Part shown: positions 46,449 to 57,634 of the stretch, piece by piece
How positions within the stretch are numbered: the stretch's first letter is position 1
Layout of the letters: the number at the start of each line of letters is the position of its first letter
Assembly: GCA_905183005.1 (NCBI GenBank)
Contig: CAJJDO010000126.1
Span: 69,454-133,453, forward strand
DNA length: 64,000 nucleotides
Source of the DNA: Paramecium pentaurelia
Lineage: Eukaryota > Ciliophora > Oligohymenophorea > Peniculida > Parameciidae
Reading direction: 5' to 3'
Translations under genes and position numbers: made by a program
Notes under the pieces: model-generated
Told to the model about the DNA's origin: nothing
Seen by the model: the letters and a program-made list of their open reading frames with translations, nothing else
The model's database searches: none

Positions 46449-47018
46449 ATGGAAAAAACAATTACCATTATATTCTTTGCTCTTCTAGCCTTTGAGTTTT
46501 TTAAACCTCAATAGAAGGAAGAATAATGGTAGGAGAGTAAAGAATAAATTCTAAATTCTCATCCAAGGAATCATGTTGATAATGGAAAAATTGAAGTTCT
46601 CATTTAATATTGCACAAGTTGATCTTATAAAGGAGCATTTTAATAAATACAATAGGCAATATTTAATTAATTTGATGAGAGAGTAGATGTAATGGGAATG
46701 CCATATCCATTGGGAGAAGGCAAAGAGAAATTAATACAACTTCTAACAATAATCTAATATGGATTTATTGCTGGTTTGATTTTCTTTGACAAATAAATTA
46801 GTGAGATGAGTAATTTTTGGAGAAATAATATAAGTCAAAGCAAATTAAAATATGGGTTTTTAGGTTATATTGCTTTTAATTTTATTATTACTTAACTTTC
46901 ATCATCAGGAGCATTTGAAATATTTATTAATGATTAATTAATACATTCTAAAATCAACAGTGGTTAGATGCCTTCTATGGATATAATATTCAAAATTATT
47001 AGAGAAAGATTATAATGA
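46449..47018 (+). CDS. SELENOT: selenoprotein T with in-frame TGA (selenocysteine)
   Basis: ATG 46449 to TGA 47016-47018, intronless, 189 residues if the TGA at 46620-46622 (codon 58) is read as Sec. That codon forms the redox motif C-T-S-U: Cys codon 46611-46613, context EVLIQYCTS then U then SYKGAF, as in the C-x-x-U of SelT. The sequence after the TGA is unmistakably SelT: SSGAFEIFINDQLIHSKINS then GQMPSMDIIFKIIRERL. The start MEKTITIIFFALLAFEFF is a signal/anchor, fitting the ER location of the family (thioredoxin-like fold). A SECIS-like hairpin lies 32 nt after the stop. Since TGA is the sole stop in this code, the second TGA at 47016 shows dual use inside one mRNA. Confidence 0.92.
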
Positions 47019-47049
47019 AAATAGATAGAAAGATCAATTATATATGAGA

Positions 47050-47091
47050 ATGAGAAATTTTAAGTAAAGAGTTTAAACTTAAGATTTTGAA
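47050..47091 (+). promoter_or_regulatory. SECIS-like element in the 3' UTR of the SelT gene
   Basis: The core reads ATGAG (47050-47054), an 11-bp helix (AAATTTTAAGT 47055-47065 pairing with ACTTAAGATTT 47077-47087 with one G-U pair), an 11-nt A-rich apical loop (AAAGAGTTTAA 47066-47076), and TGAA (47088-47091). This is the eukaryotic SECIS layout: AUGA and GA of the kink-turn quartet flanking helix II, with AA in the apical loop. Outside it, CAATTATAT (from 47034) can pair with ATATAATTG (ending 47111) as helix I. It would recruit SBP2 and the Sec elongation factor. Confidence 0.85.
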
Positions 47092-47186
47092 AAATTATAG
47101 TTATATAATTGAGTCTTTTATTATTTATTTATTTAATTCACTAGTGATATTGTTATAATAATATTATAAATTATAAATAATTATAT

Positions 47187-49041
47187 TCATTTCTTAGTCC
47201 AGGCATGATAGAATGCTGAGGATGATGATAGGGTAAAAAAAACACAATAAAAAATAGTTAGTAATTTGGCTATGGACTTTGATATGATATAATGGTTTCT
47301 GACTGCCATTATTAATGTAAATAATAAATTAAGAAAGGCTGCTAGAATAACCATCAATTTGAAAGCATTTTATTCAATGTCAATTATACTAAACAAATTG
47401 AATTTGATTGGACCATTATTTACAAAGTTTTGTTTCAGGAATGCTACACTAAATCCAATCAAGTTTGTAAACATTTGACCAACTACAAATAGTTTAATCA
47501 TTTTTTACAATATATTCCATTTAAAGCCATAATTGCTATAAATAGGGTTATATCTTACCATAACCTTCTTCAGCTAAGGAAACTAAGGTGATGCAATCTG
47601 GAAGTACATTTCCCATGGCAATTAAACTAAAACCTAAATATGTTTTATTTAATTCTGTTATTATCCCCCAAAATTGAAGAAAATCAATTAATAAACCAGA
47701 TAAAAAGAATATCCAAACTAATGAACCTAATATACAGTATAATTAAAGATAGAAAAAATATTTTGGAGGTGTTTTTTAAGATGGAATAGTAGTATTTAAA
47801 AATATAGAAATTCCAAATCCAAATAATAATGCTAAAAAGTAAACCCACCAATGAGGGAAACTAAAAACAACAGAAACAAAAAATATTGATCCTGGAATTG
47901 GAAATACTATAGTAATAATTATCTTAAATTTACTTATTGCTTAATTTTTATCAAATTAATCTTCTTTTGGTCCAGGTAATGTATATTTAAATATTTGTAT
48001 TAAAGGATAAATAATTATTGCCCTTATTTTTTCATATAATGATAATCTTTCCCATTTTTATCTTTATGTTTCAATATTAGCCATTGTTAATTAAACAGCA
48101 AATCTAAACTTTTTAGCTAACATCTTCACTCTTGCATCTCCTGTTACATAATTTAATCTAATAAGTGGAGTAGCCCATTTAACTGGTTTAGCAGCTAATT
48201 CTTATTCAGATTTCTTATCCCAAAGATAAAGTAATTTCATATCATCAAATTTTTAAGCAATTTCTAAATCATATTTTGCTTCATGAACAGTCTACAATCT
48301 TTCACCCAAACTATCTTTTCTACTTTTCAATATTTTATCTCTTTCTTAATAATATACTAGTGAAACTAATATCAAATATAAGACAGTTAATGATATACTA
48401 GAGAAATAAGAGATTTAACCAATAACTCCAAATACCATAATTACAAAAATAGAGATTATTTGAAATCCAACATTTCTCCAAAAATGCACAGGATCCATTT
48501 TAATTTGAGATTTCGATGTTTTCGTTATTAAATACACACCTATACTGCATAAAAACTAAAAATAAATTGAACAATCTATTTTTTACAAATCCTGCTCCCA
48601 TCGTTGCTCCAATATTATAATCAATCCCTCCTGGATAAGATGATGCTACTAATGCAGTTAATACATCACCAGCTCCATTTCCAAATGCAAGTAGAGTCAC
48701 TCCTGCCATAATTTCTGAGACATCAAATTTAACTTTGACTGCTTCTAAAGATGGTATTAGAAATTCTTTTATAATCTCACTAATTCCATTATACACCAAA
48801 TAACCAACAAATCCAGACACCATTAAAGTTGTCTAAAAATGTTAATGTTCTATTTTACCATAATTGATCCATTTAGCCAACAATAACTTAAAATACTATA
48901 ATTGAAGTATAGAAAATCATGTTAGCAATATTGTTAGGCAATGTAACATTGTTAACTATGTTCTGTTGCTGAAAGGAAATCAGATTTTTAACATGAAAGA
49001 ATTTTAGGCTCATAAGGGGCTGTAGATAAATGTTCTAACAT
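47187..49041 (-). CDS. Na+/Ca2+(K+) exchanger, NCKX/NCLX family
   Basis: ATG 49039-49041 to TGA 47187-47189, introns 48833-48858, 48556-48586, 47536-47558, 47483-47508, 582 aa. Both alpha repeats are visible: AGVTLLAFGNGAGDVLTALV in the first and LGFSLIAMGNVLPDCITLVS in the second, with about ten hydrophobic helices. The N-terminal ectodomain has the paired-Cys pattern QQCYIAQQYCQHDFLYFNYS then YCWL, typical of NCLX-type exchangers. A charged cytosolic loop (~residues 240-380) separates the halves. In the second repeat the usual Asp is retained (LPDC). It should exchange Ca2+ for Na+ across an internal or plasma membrane. The start lies only 8 bp from the divergent MORN gene. Confidence 0.9.
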
Positions 49042-49049
49042 TAAAATTA

Positions 49050-50153
49050 ATGGGCAATAATTGTACCTGTTGGAAACATGATTTACAAAATCAAATAGAA
49101 CAAGATAAAAAATCTAAACCTAGATGGCAAAGTTTAGAGTTCTTGAAATCATAGGAGCATAAAATAGTTAAAATGCAGTCTTGGATTCGTGGATGGTAAG
49201 CTCGTTAAAGAGTTTGGAAGATTCAATTGCAGAAATATAATGACAGTGTCAATGAATAGTTAAGAACGTAGCCTCACTTTTAACAGTAGATATTCCGTCA
49301 GCGTGATTAATGTAGGATCTAGACAGCTACCTCCATTTGATTTTGGAATTGACGATATTAATGATTCTCTTGTTCATTAAAAAGTACTTAAAGCACCAAT
49401 GAAATTAGAAAATGGATCCACTTATTTTGGAGAATGGATTAATGATTTAAGACATGGCAAAGGAATTTTGATTTGTGATGTAATTCCATTTAATTATAAA
49501 AGGATGGTTCAAAATATGAAGGTTATTTTTATTAAGGAAATGCTCATGGCAGAGGAAGATTAATACATTCAAATGGAGAAATCTATGAAGGATAATGGGA
49601 AAATGATGAAGCACATGGTTAAGGAACATATATTCATGAAGATGGAGCAACTTATATAGGATAATGGGAACATGATTTATAACAAGGAAAGGGAAGTGAG
49701 AAATGGCCAGATGGAAGGTTAGATTCATATTTAATTTTAGTTATTTTGAAGGAACCTATAAATAAGGTAAAAAAGAAGGATTGGGAAAATTTGTATGGGC
49801 AGATGGAGCAATATATGATGGAGAATTTAGAAGCAATAATATAGATGGATATGGAAAATATACATGGCCAGATGGTAAATAATATATAGGTTATTGGTAA
49901 AATAACAAAAAGTATTTTTAAATAATAAATTATTAGAAATGGTAAAGGTAAGTACATATGGCCTGATGGAAAAGTGTATGAAGGAGATTTCGTATTTGAT
50001 CAAAAACATGGTTAAGGAATATTGAGATTCCCTGATGGTAGAGTATATGAAGGGGAATGGTAGTAAGATAAACAACATGGTAGAGCCATATTAAAATTAC
50101 CTAATGGCAAAACATCTTATGGAGAATGGAAAAATGGAATTCGTATCAATTGA
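49050..50153 (+). CDS. MORN-repeat protein with N-terminal lipidation motif and IQ motif
   Basis: ATG 49050 to TGA 50151-50153, introns 49246-49264 (19 nt, GTG start), 49480-49502, 49718-49740, 49912-49936; 337 aa. It begins MGNNCTCW, a good N-myristoylation site (Gly2) with nearby cysteines for palmitoylation. Residues ~42-60 are an IQ calmodulin-binding motif (MQSWIRGWQARQRVWKIQ). The rest is ten MORN repeats of the form D-G-x-x-Y-x-G-x-[WF]-x(4)-H-G-x-G, e.g. NGEIYEGQWENDEAHGQG. Such proteins sit on membranes or cortical structures; ciliate and apicomplexan relatives act in the cortex. The first intron is the least certain. Confidence 0.88.
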
Positions 50154-50584
50154 ATTACTATTAATCATTGGTTAAAAATTATTATTCCAAGATTTTTTAG
50201 ATATTCTTTATAATATTGTTAATATTTAATGAATTCTCTTAAGATTATTAAAAAGATATATTACTTTAATATTAATTCATTTAAATTAATCTCTTTTCAA
50301 TAAATAATTTTGAACTTTTATCTTTGTTAAACCAGATTCATCATATATACATAATATAATTATATAAAATAGTAAAAATTAGTTAATTTTTAATGTACAA
50401 ATGATATATATATATATATATATATATCAAATAGATTTAATTGGTATTTGATGTCTTTAAATAATTTAAAAATGAATAGAACATTAAAATTTATTATTTA
50501 TTTCAAATAATATATTGTATGAATAAGAATATTTAAAAAATATACAGTTATCAATAATGAAAACGGATTAATAAAAATATAATA
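50154..50584. other. intergenic region with an (AT)12 microsatellite
   Basis: About 430 bp without a protein-like frame. An uninterrupted AT dinucleotide run occupies 50404-50427. The last part is the promoter region of the trichocyst matrix protein gene. Confidence 0.6.
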
Positions 50585-51914
50585 ATGAGAAAGCTTAGTC
50601 TTTTATTATTAGCAATCATTTATGTCAATGCAATTGATCCAAGCATGGTTTAATTAGGAACAGCAAAGCTTGATGAATTGAATTAAAGCAATTTAGGTAA
50701 AATGATCTTAGAATTGGCATAAACTCATGCAGAAATGAGAGGACCATTAGGTAAAATAAATAAAATTTAACAGGAACCTAGATGATTTAGTGACTGCAAT
50801 AGGGGATTTAGAAAATGAATTAACTGCAGAATTACAATAATTAGATGATGATTATACAAGATCAACTAATTAACATGCTGCTACTCAAGAGAATTTAGAT
50901 ATTCAAATAGGATAAACAGAAATTAATATATTCAATTAAAAAGACTTTATTGATGCTATTCTTTTACCAAGCATTGATTAAACAAATTCAAAAATTGATA
51001 GATTGAATGGATACATAAATGATAATAGAGATAATTTATCAAAAGAAACATTAAATAGATAAAAATAACATCAATAATTTTTAGATAGAGGTAACAATAT
51101 AATATATAATTTAAAAGTAAGTGAACATTAAAGTGCTATAAGTGCAGTTGATGAAGCAATTTAATTAATTAATGCTCTAATTAATGGAAATATTTCATTT
51201 GCTGAAAAAGGAACAATAAATTAAGCAATATAAAGAATCAATACTAAAACACAAAAGACTAATACAGTTCATCCAATTGTTGAAGCTCTTATGTCATTAA
51301 CTTAAAATTTTTCAGATTAAGAATAAGCTAAGAAAATTAGAGATTTATTGTCAGATACAAGAAATTAATTAGTAGCAAGTTTAAATTAAGAAACAGCAGA
51401 TGAAAATTAGATTGAGTAAACTTGGGTTGAAAGATAAAAAACTTTAAATACAGAATATTAAGAATTTAAGAGATCTGTATTAGAAGCTACTTATGTGTTA
51501 GCTACTTATTAGAGTAAAAAATATTAATTAATTTATTTATTTAGGCAAATTAAAATCAACAAGAGAAGCCTTAGCTGAGAATGAAAATGATCTCTAAAGT
51601 TATAAAGATTCTTTATGTAAATAATATTGAGATAATTTAATTTAGAATAAGATAAAGATGCTTAAGCTTAAGAAACTTAAATTTATAATGAATTAAAGAG
51701 CCAATACTTAATATAATTGTAAACAACTAGAAATGCTAAGGAATTTGTAAACTCTGCTGAGTTCAGTAATGTTATAAGATAAAAATTAAACTAAGGTGGA
51801 TTAATCTGATAAATTTAATATCATTATCTAATATTAAGAACAGATTTATATCTAACGATTTTTTCACTTATTTATAATTTATCATCTATTTATTAAAGAA
51901 TGATAATTAATTGA
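50585..51914 (+). CDS. trichocyst matrix protein (TMP)
   Basis: ATG 50585; introns 50751-50781, 51514-51544 and 51617-51645; frame open to TGA 51912-51914 (412 aa). Start MRKLSLLLLAIIYVNA is a signal peptide. Then follow MVQLGTAKLDELNQSNLGKM, AEMRGPLDDLVTAIGDLENE, and coiled-coil with TWVERQKTLNTEYQEFKRSV, all typical of the Paramecium trichocyst matrix protein family, whose precursors are proteolysed and crystallise in the secretory trichocyst. The gene therefore also identifies the organism group. The last ~40 residues are hydrophobic and A/T-rich; the natural stop may be reached earlier through an intron I could not place. Confidence 0.88.
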
Positions 51915-51972
51915 ATTTGATAATAATATGTTCAATAATTAAGAAAAATGAACGTATATAAAGTACTTTCAA

Positions 51973-52599
51973 TCAAATTTTAACTAATAATAATTGTTGT
52001 TTGAGTTCTGATATAAGAACATCTATATCAAATTCATGTTGATTAATTTCGAAAATAGCCATAGATATTGATGTATGCAATTTTTACAATTATTTAAAAT
52101 TGGAATTTAATACTTAGATTTGTGTTCTAATTCTTTTTTCTTACTAAATACTTTCTAATTTTTATTTTTATTTTTTGCGTTCTTCTAATTTTTCATATTT
52201 AATTTCTTCATAAATTTATTAATGATATTTTCCATAAAATAGATCAATCTTATTTTTATCAACTTTTTCTTTCTTTTATTGTTTTGCAATGTTTCTAATA
52301 ATATGAACTAATTTCTTTCTCATAATTCTATCAATGGATTCTTATTTACTTTTTAAAATGAAAGATTTAATCATTTCTTCATCATCACAAGCTTTAATAA
52401 AATTACTTAAGAGTTTTTAACCAAATTTCTTTGATTTTTATTTGCTCCATACACTATTAGTAACTCTATTATTTATTAAACTTTGAATAATTCTATAATC
52501 AGGATCATCAACAGAAATATTCTTTAATTTTTATGATTTTTAAACATAATATTTAACTTTAGAAATGGCCTAATCAAAAATATTGATAGACAATTACAT
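51973..52599 (-). CDS. coiled-coil protein, 208 aa
   Basis: Uninterrupted frame of 209 codons, ATG 52597-52599 to TGA 51973-51975. The N-terminus reads MQLSINIFDQAISKVKYYV, followed by KNISVDDPDYRIIQSLINNR and VWSKQKSKKFGQKLLSNFIK. The middle is a long basic coiled coil (KYEKLEERKKQKQKLESIQQ) and the C-terminus is acidic and helical (EFDIDVLISELKQQLLLVKI). No family was recognised. It ends tail-to-tail with the trichocyst gene, leaving about 60 bp, and starts about 160 bp from the K+ channel stop. Confidence 0.65.
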
Positions 52600-52760
52600 T
52601 CACAAATCTTTCTCTAATAATTTTAAATCTAGCTTATTTTTAGCCAACAATTTGTAACATTAAATCTTATTAAACACTTTAATATGGACGATTATCAAAC
52701 ATTTATTTCATATTGTCTAATTGTTAAGCAATTGTATTTTTTCTGTTTAATTATTAACTC

Positions 52761-54608
52761 TCATTAATTGCATGTCCTCTTCTAATTTTATTTAATTTTT
52801 CTATTAAAATTAATACAATTTTATTTACATCTTTTCAATTTGGCTTATTAAAATAGTATTATTTTTCTTCTCTTATACATCTATTGTAATTCAAAAAATT
52901 AAGGTGATTCATTTTATAGATATTGTGAAAAGAAATGAGCAGAACACATCAAAACAATACTTTCCTGTAATGCCAAAGCACTCCAACATCTTTGAGTATA
53001 TTCAATTGATTCAATCTCACCAAAGCATGTTCCTTCCATTACTCTTATAATAGATTCTCCATGGGCATCACATAATCTCACATCTCCTTTAATAAGAAAA
53101 TAGAAATCATTGGCACTCTATCCTATATGATATATAGTTTCATATTATTAATAACAGAATAAGGAACAATTAGGTAAAATAGCTGCTGAAAAGTTAATGT
53201 CATTAGACATAAATGGAATAGTTCTAAAGATTTCTTTATGGACTGCTGCCATCATATACAAAATTAATTGATGTGGTAATTCAAAAAGTATTCTTTTAGC
53301 ATCATCAGCCCAGAAAGGATTATATTGAATATTATATTTTGTAAATCTAAATAAATCTTCTTACATCCATTCAGGCATATTTACACTAATATCTTCTAAA
53401 TTAAAAAGTTAATCATCAAATTCTTGATTAGGATTAGATTGAATTAAAATAAATGTTATATTTCCAATTGTAAATGAATAATATCCAACTCCTATTAACA
53501 TCCATATGATTACAAGTAAATATTCATCTGAATTATGAGCTTCTATATCCCCATAACCAATTACTGTTATGGTTTAATAAGCCCAAAAGAATGCTTAAAT
53601 TAATTGAGTTAATTAATCCTTTTCATTTAAGTTATAATATGATAACCAATTTGTTTCTTCATTAAATCTACAAATCCATAACCATAAACAAGCAAATAAA
53701 TGATTAAGTACTATCATTTCCATAAAGATCTTTATTAATTTCTTTAATCTCAAATCCAAATTATATTCATTTCTTACTACTAATTCATCTTTAATTGCCT
53801 TCTACTACTTCAATAAATCAAGAGATTAATTGTATGCCACTCTTCTTTCAAACAGGAAAAATCGAATTAATCTTATAAGTTTTAATAATTTGAGTCCAGT
53901 TAAATTAAAATCAGGAAGTACTGAAATTAAATCAAATATAAACCAACTACTTAAATAATGATAAGCAATATCCTTAAAGTTGTAAATCAAATCTAATTAT
54001 TTATTCACATGACAAATAAAAAAATTCATGATTAGATCCAACCAAAATATTATTTAAATTATCAAAGTTAGTTGACTGCCTACTCCCTCTATTATATTTT
54101 ATAAAATATACTTCAAAATCAAATGCTACTTATAAAGGGAATAAAATTGCTGCAAAATCAGTGCATAAATTTATAATTAATCCCCATAATATATAAGGTA
54201 TATCATCTGGAAATAGAGGTAACCAATTTCTTCTTTTGTAAGCATAACGTAAATTTTGGCTCCTTAATTATTCAGCATAATTCCTTAGTTCATCTATAAA
54301 GTGTTAAGCATTTATAATCTTTCTTATTAGCCTTTAAAATTATAATTTTTTATCTGTCCTTTGAGAATGAGTAGGAGATATAGTAGCTGTTGAGGAAAAT
54401 TGTATGCTTACAAATAAAACTTATAATCTTACAAATTTTTTACTGTTTTAGCTCTTTTTTTTCTATTGCTATTGTTTAATGGTTGTAGAAATCCACTATG
54501 AGTTTGTATCAAACCAACTTAAGATCCCATTTCTGTAAATTACCTTTGACTACTCCAGGTATGCAATGTCTCAGTATCCTCTTTATGTTTAAAGGGATGA
54601 ATTTTCAT
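52761..54608 (-). CDS. cyclic-nucleotide-binding (CNG/HCN-type) K+ channel
   Basis: ATG 54606-54608 to TGA 52761-52763, introns 54518-54543 and 54111-54129 (19 nt), 600 aa. A long N-terminus precedes S1 (YILWGLIINLCTDFAAILFP) and S2 (IIQIIFWLDLIMNFFI). The S3-S4 region WFIFDLISVLPDF then LKLLKLIRLIRFFLFERR is the voltage-sensor-like segment with regularly spaced basic residues. The pore AFFWAYQTITVIGYGDIEA has the GYGD K+ filter. S6 runs into a C-linker and a CNBD with NDFYFLIKGDVRLCDAHGES and GTCFGEIESIEY. The usual phosphate-cassette Arg is not obvious, so ligand binding needs testing. Ciliates carry many such channels controlling swimming. Confidence 0.92.
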
Positions 54609-54780
54609 TAATTTATGTTTTTAGAAAAATACTTTTTAATATAAATTAACTGCGTATTAATTAAAAATAGGGAATTTCTTAGATTATTAACTATTATTTC
54701 AAAGTGAAATGGAAGAGTCGGAAACATTTTTACAAATTGATAAAATCAAATTAATTTAGTTTGGGAATTATAAATATATA

Positions 54781-55134
54781 TCAATCAGATAAAGGTGTAT
54801 ATTAACTTGGTTTTATTTTTGATTTTCTAATAATACTTTGTATATGTTCAGATCTAATTGTTCTTCTGGGTTTTTGAAGTTTTTATAGGATTTTATCTAA
54901 ATTGTAATTAGTAAAATAGTAGGTTGTAATAAAATATCTATCTAATTCAAAATCTACTCTCTAAATTTAATTAGGAGATTCACTAGGTTTTAATGAAATT
55001 ACTTCATCCAATTAATTAACCATATTACTACCAGTGACTTCAGATTTAGATTGAGATTTTGTTGGCATTTCAAGATCCATATTTGAATATGAACTTGAAT
55101 TATTTTTTCTTAGTTTTTAAACACTACATTAAAC

Positions 55135-55177
<43 letters not shown>

Positions 55178-57634
55178 GGAATTTAATCTTATGAAATACA
55201 ACTAATATTAGTAAATCGATTATTTGATATTTATGTTAATCTTTAAAGAGTTTTATGTCTATTATCTGCTTTCCTTCTAAATGAATTCTATGCCCTAAGA
55301 ACTTTAGGTTCTGGCTCTGGAGTAGGATGAAACTTAACCTTCTTTAATTCCATACTTTACAAATGGGAATATTTCGATGATTTAGGGGTTTTACTTTTAT
55401 TAAATTATGAACTGGAGTCATCACTGTCAGAGGAATCACTACTAAATTATTCAAATCCTGTAAATCCTCTTAGAATAGATTTATTAGACTTTTGACTTTT
55501 TAAAGTCTTGATCAATCTTCCATTTTAATCATCTTCCATATTAAAACCTAATATATCTAAATATTGATCTGTTAAATCATCAATAGAAATGATATTATCA
55601 TTTACAATAATAGCTAAAGCATGTTCTCTAATAATATTCCTCTAAAACAATCTCTTAATTTAGACTCTATTATGTGAGGTACGTAACATATCTTCTGACA
55701 TCATAAACTTCTTTCTGATTCTATCTTAGTTAAAATGCACGAAAACTAAAGGACAACTAATTGAATTTAGAAGTATACTTTTTAAATTGATGAGTCCATT
55801 TACATATACAGCAAACTTCACCATAATTTTATTTCTCTTCAGTAAACAACATTTGATCTCTAAGCATGCAATAATTCTCTTCTTCTAATGCATCTTCTCT
55901 AACAATCCTAAGAAAATCCTCATAACTATTTTAAAAATTAAATTAACTTGATGAATGCAATTTAACAGAATTTAGTTGATCTAATTGAATAATCATAACG
56001 TGCTTAAGTAATGAATTCTTTTTCACCTACGAATCTGCCTTCCTCAATTGTTGCGACTATAGTTTCTCTTAATTTTTAATCACCTTAAATAATAAATAAA
56101 ATAATAAATTACAAATCAAATTCAATTATCCACTTTAAATAAATATTAACTTATTAGCTTAATCATTTTATGCTGCTATAATTTCTTCTGGAGGCACTTT
56201 AAGCTCATGTACAAATGAACATAATTTTTGAACACTTTTTAATGATAATGTCTATTTGATTAGTCTAGATTTCTTTAGCATTTCACAATACATATCTATT
56301 GCAACCTATTCTTTTAACTTCTTATCTAGATTGATCATCATTTTTTCACCTAACTCATTATAATCTTATTCCATCCTTAAAAAATATTCAAAGTATTTTC
56401 GAACTTATAACATTAATTATTTATTAATGTTTTTCTTTTTAAGGAAGTTGTTTATATGCATCATTTATTATTTGAATTGTTGTTCTTTTTCAGTCATTTG
56501 TCTTAAAATATTTCCTATACTAGAAATTGTATATCCAAATAGACCACATATTACCATAGCCATTAAAATTACATAGATTCTTTCTAAATCTGTTTAAGGT
56601 ACTATATCACCATAACCAATTGTTAAAGTAGTGATAGTACTAAAATAGAATGCATGTATATATTTTGTAAGCCAACTTGCATCAGTTATATTCTTAGCTA
56701 TCAACCATGAATTCTTTCCATTTTCTAATTAATTTTCTCCTATCAGATTCCATAAACATGCACAAAAATGAGACACAAATAATACTAAAAACATTGATTT
56801 GAATAGTTCCAATAATGTTTATACATTAATTGATGGATTTGTGACTTCTTCAATTGCTTCAATCATTGATTTTACTTTTGTCACTCTTAATAATAAAATA
56901 TATTCTGTGTAAGGAACTGAATAAGAAGATAAAATAAATGGAATTACAATCATCAAATCCCACCATAATTAAAGACTTGCATAATGTTTTAGAATTTCCT
57001 ACTTATCTCTATGTATTTAACCTTAACTATAAAAAGCAGTAAAGAATGTTAATATTATATCTATAACAAAGGTCCAAGAAGGTAAGGTTTCTAAAAATAT
57101 ACTACTTAAAAAGTCTTCTCTATCAAAACCAAATCCCAACTTCATTGGAATGTAGAATATGTTGATAATAATTTAGGTTAATACAAAAATGTCCCAAATT
57201 ATTTTAACATTTGAATCAGGATCTAATACAGGTAGCTAATTCAAAACCCATTTCAAATTCTGCATTACTTATTCAACCTTATTCAATCTATGCAATAAAT
57301 TATCTGCATCGCTTGCTTAATCTTATATTAAACCAACTATCTCATTTGTTAATGATTTGAACTTTACTTCAGTAGAATGAGTTTTCATTTACTTTATAAA
57401 TTTAGTGATATAAAACATTATTCTTAATCCTCCATGGACCCATAAATTAGTTTTTTCTTTAATCTCTATTTGAAGTATGCTCTTACTTTCTTCCTCAAAA
57501 TCAGGGTCTGGATCTGGACTCAAACAATCTCCTTTAAAAGTGTTTTAGACTGGTTATTGTAATTCAATTTTTCTATTTGAACATACATTTGGCTCGAATG
57601 ATGCATCTTCACTATTGTTATCACAATGGGGCAT
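54781..57634 (-). CDS. CNBD K+ channel with zinc knuckle and polyglutamine tail
   Basis: ATG 57632-57634 to TGA 54781-54783, introns 56084-56112, 55926-55947, 55757-55778, 926 aa. Six TM segments (e.g. IFVLTQIIINIFYIPMKLGF; ETLPSWTFVIDIILTFFTAF), pore AFYFSTITTLTIGYGDIVPQ with the GYGD filter, S6 and C-linker, then a CNBD (LIFIQSGQLNLICDQKLRET; EEGRFVGEKEFITQ). After the CNBD lies a CCHC zinc-knuckle CCICKWTHQFKNCPL, seen only when the 22-nt intron 55757-55778 is removed. The C-terminus is Ser-rich and holds 14 consecutive Gln all encoded by TAA (55135-55176). It is in tandem with the preceding channel, about 170 bp away. Confidence 0.92.
55135..55176 (-). repeat. (TAA)14 trinucleotide tract encoding polyglutamine
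   Basis: 42 bp of pure TTA on the plus strand is in frame with the K+ channel gene on the minus strand, giving 14 TAA codons flanked by SQDQIP and VQCSVQ. In the standard code this would be 14 stops; here it is an uninterrupted Gln run made with a single codon, so prone to slippage. Confidence 0.95.

Noticed and set aside
50404..50427. (AT)12 run as a functional element
   Set aside because: Simple microsatellite in an AT-rich spacer; common by slippage, no other signal nearby.
53585..53620. TGA-as-Sec in other genes
   Set aside because: Apart from SelT, internal TGAs in the models are removed by short GT-AG introns whose excision restores conserved protein, so Sec need not be invoked.
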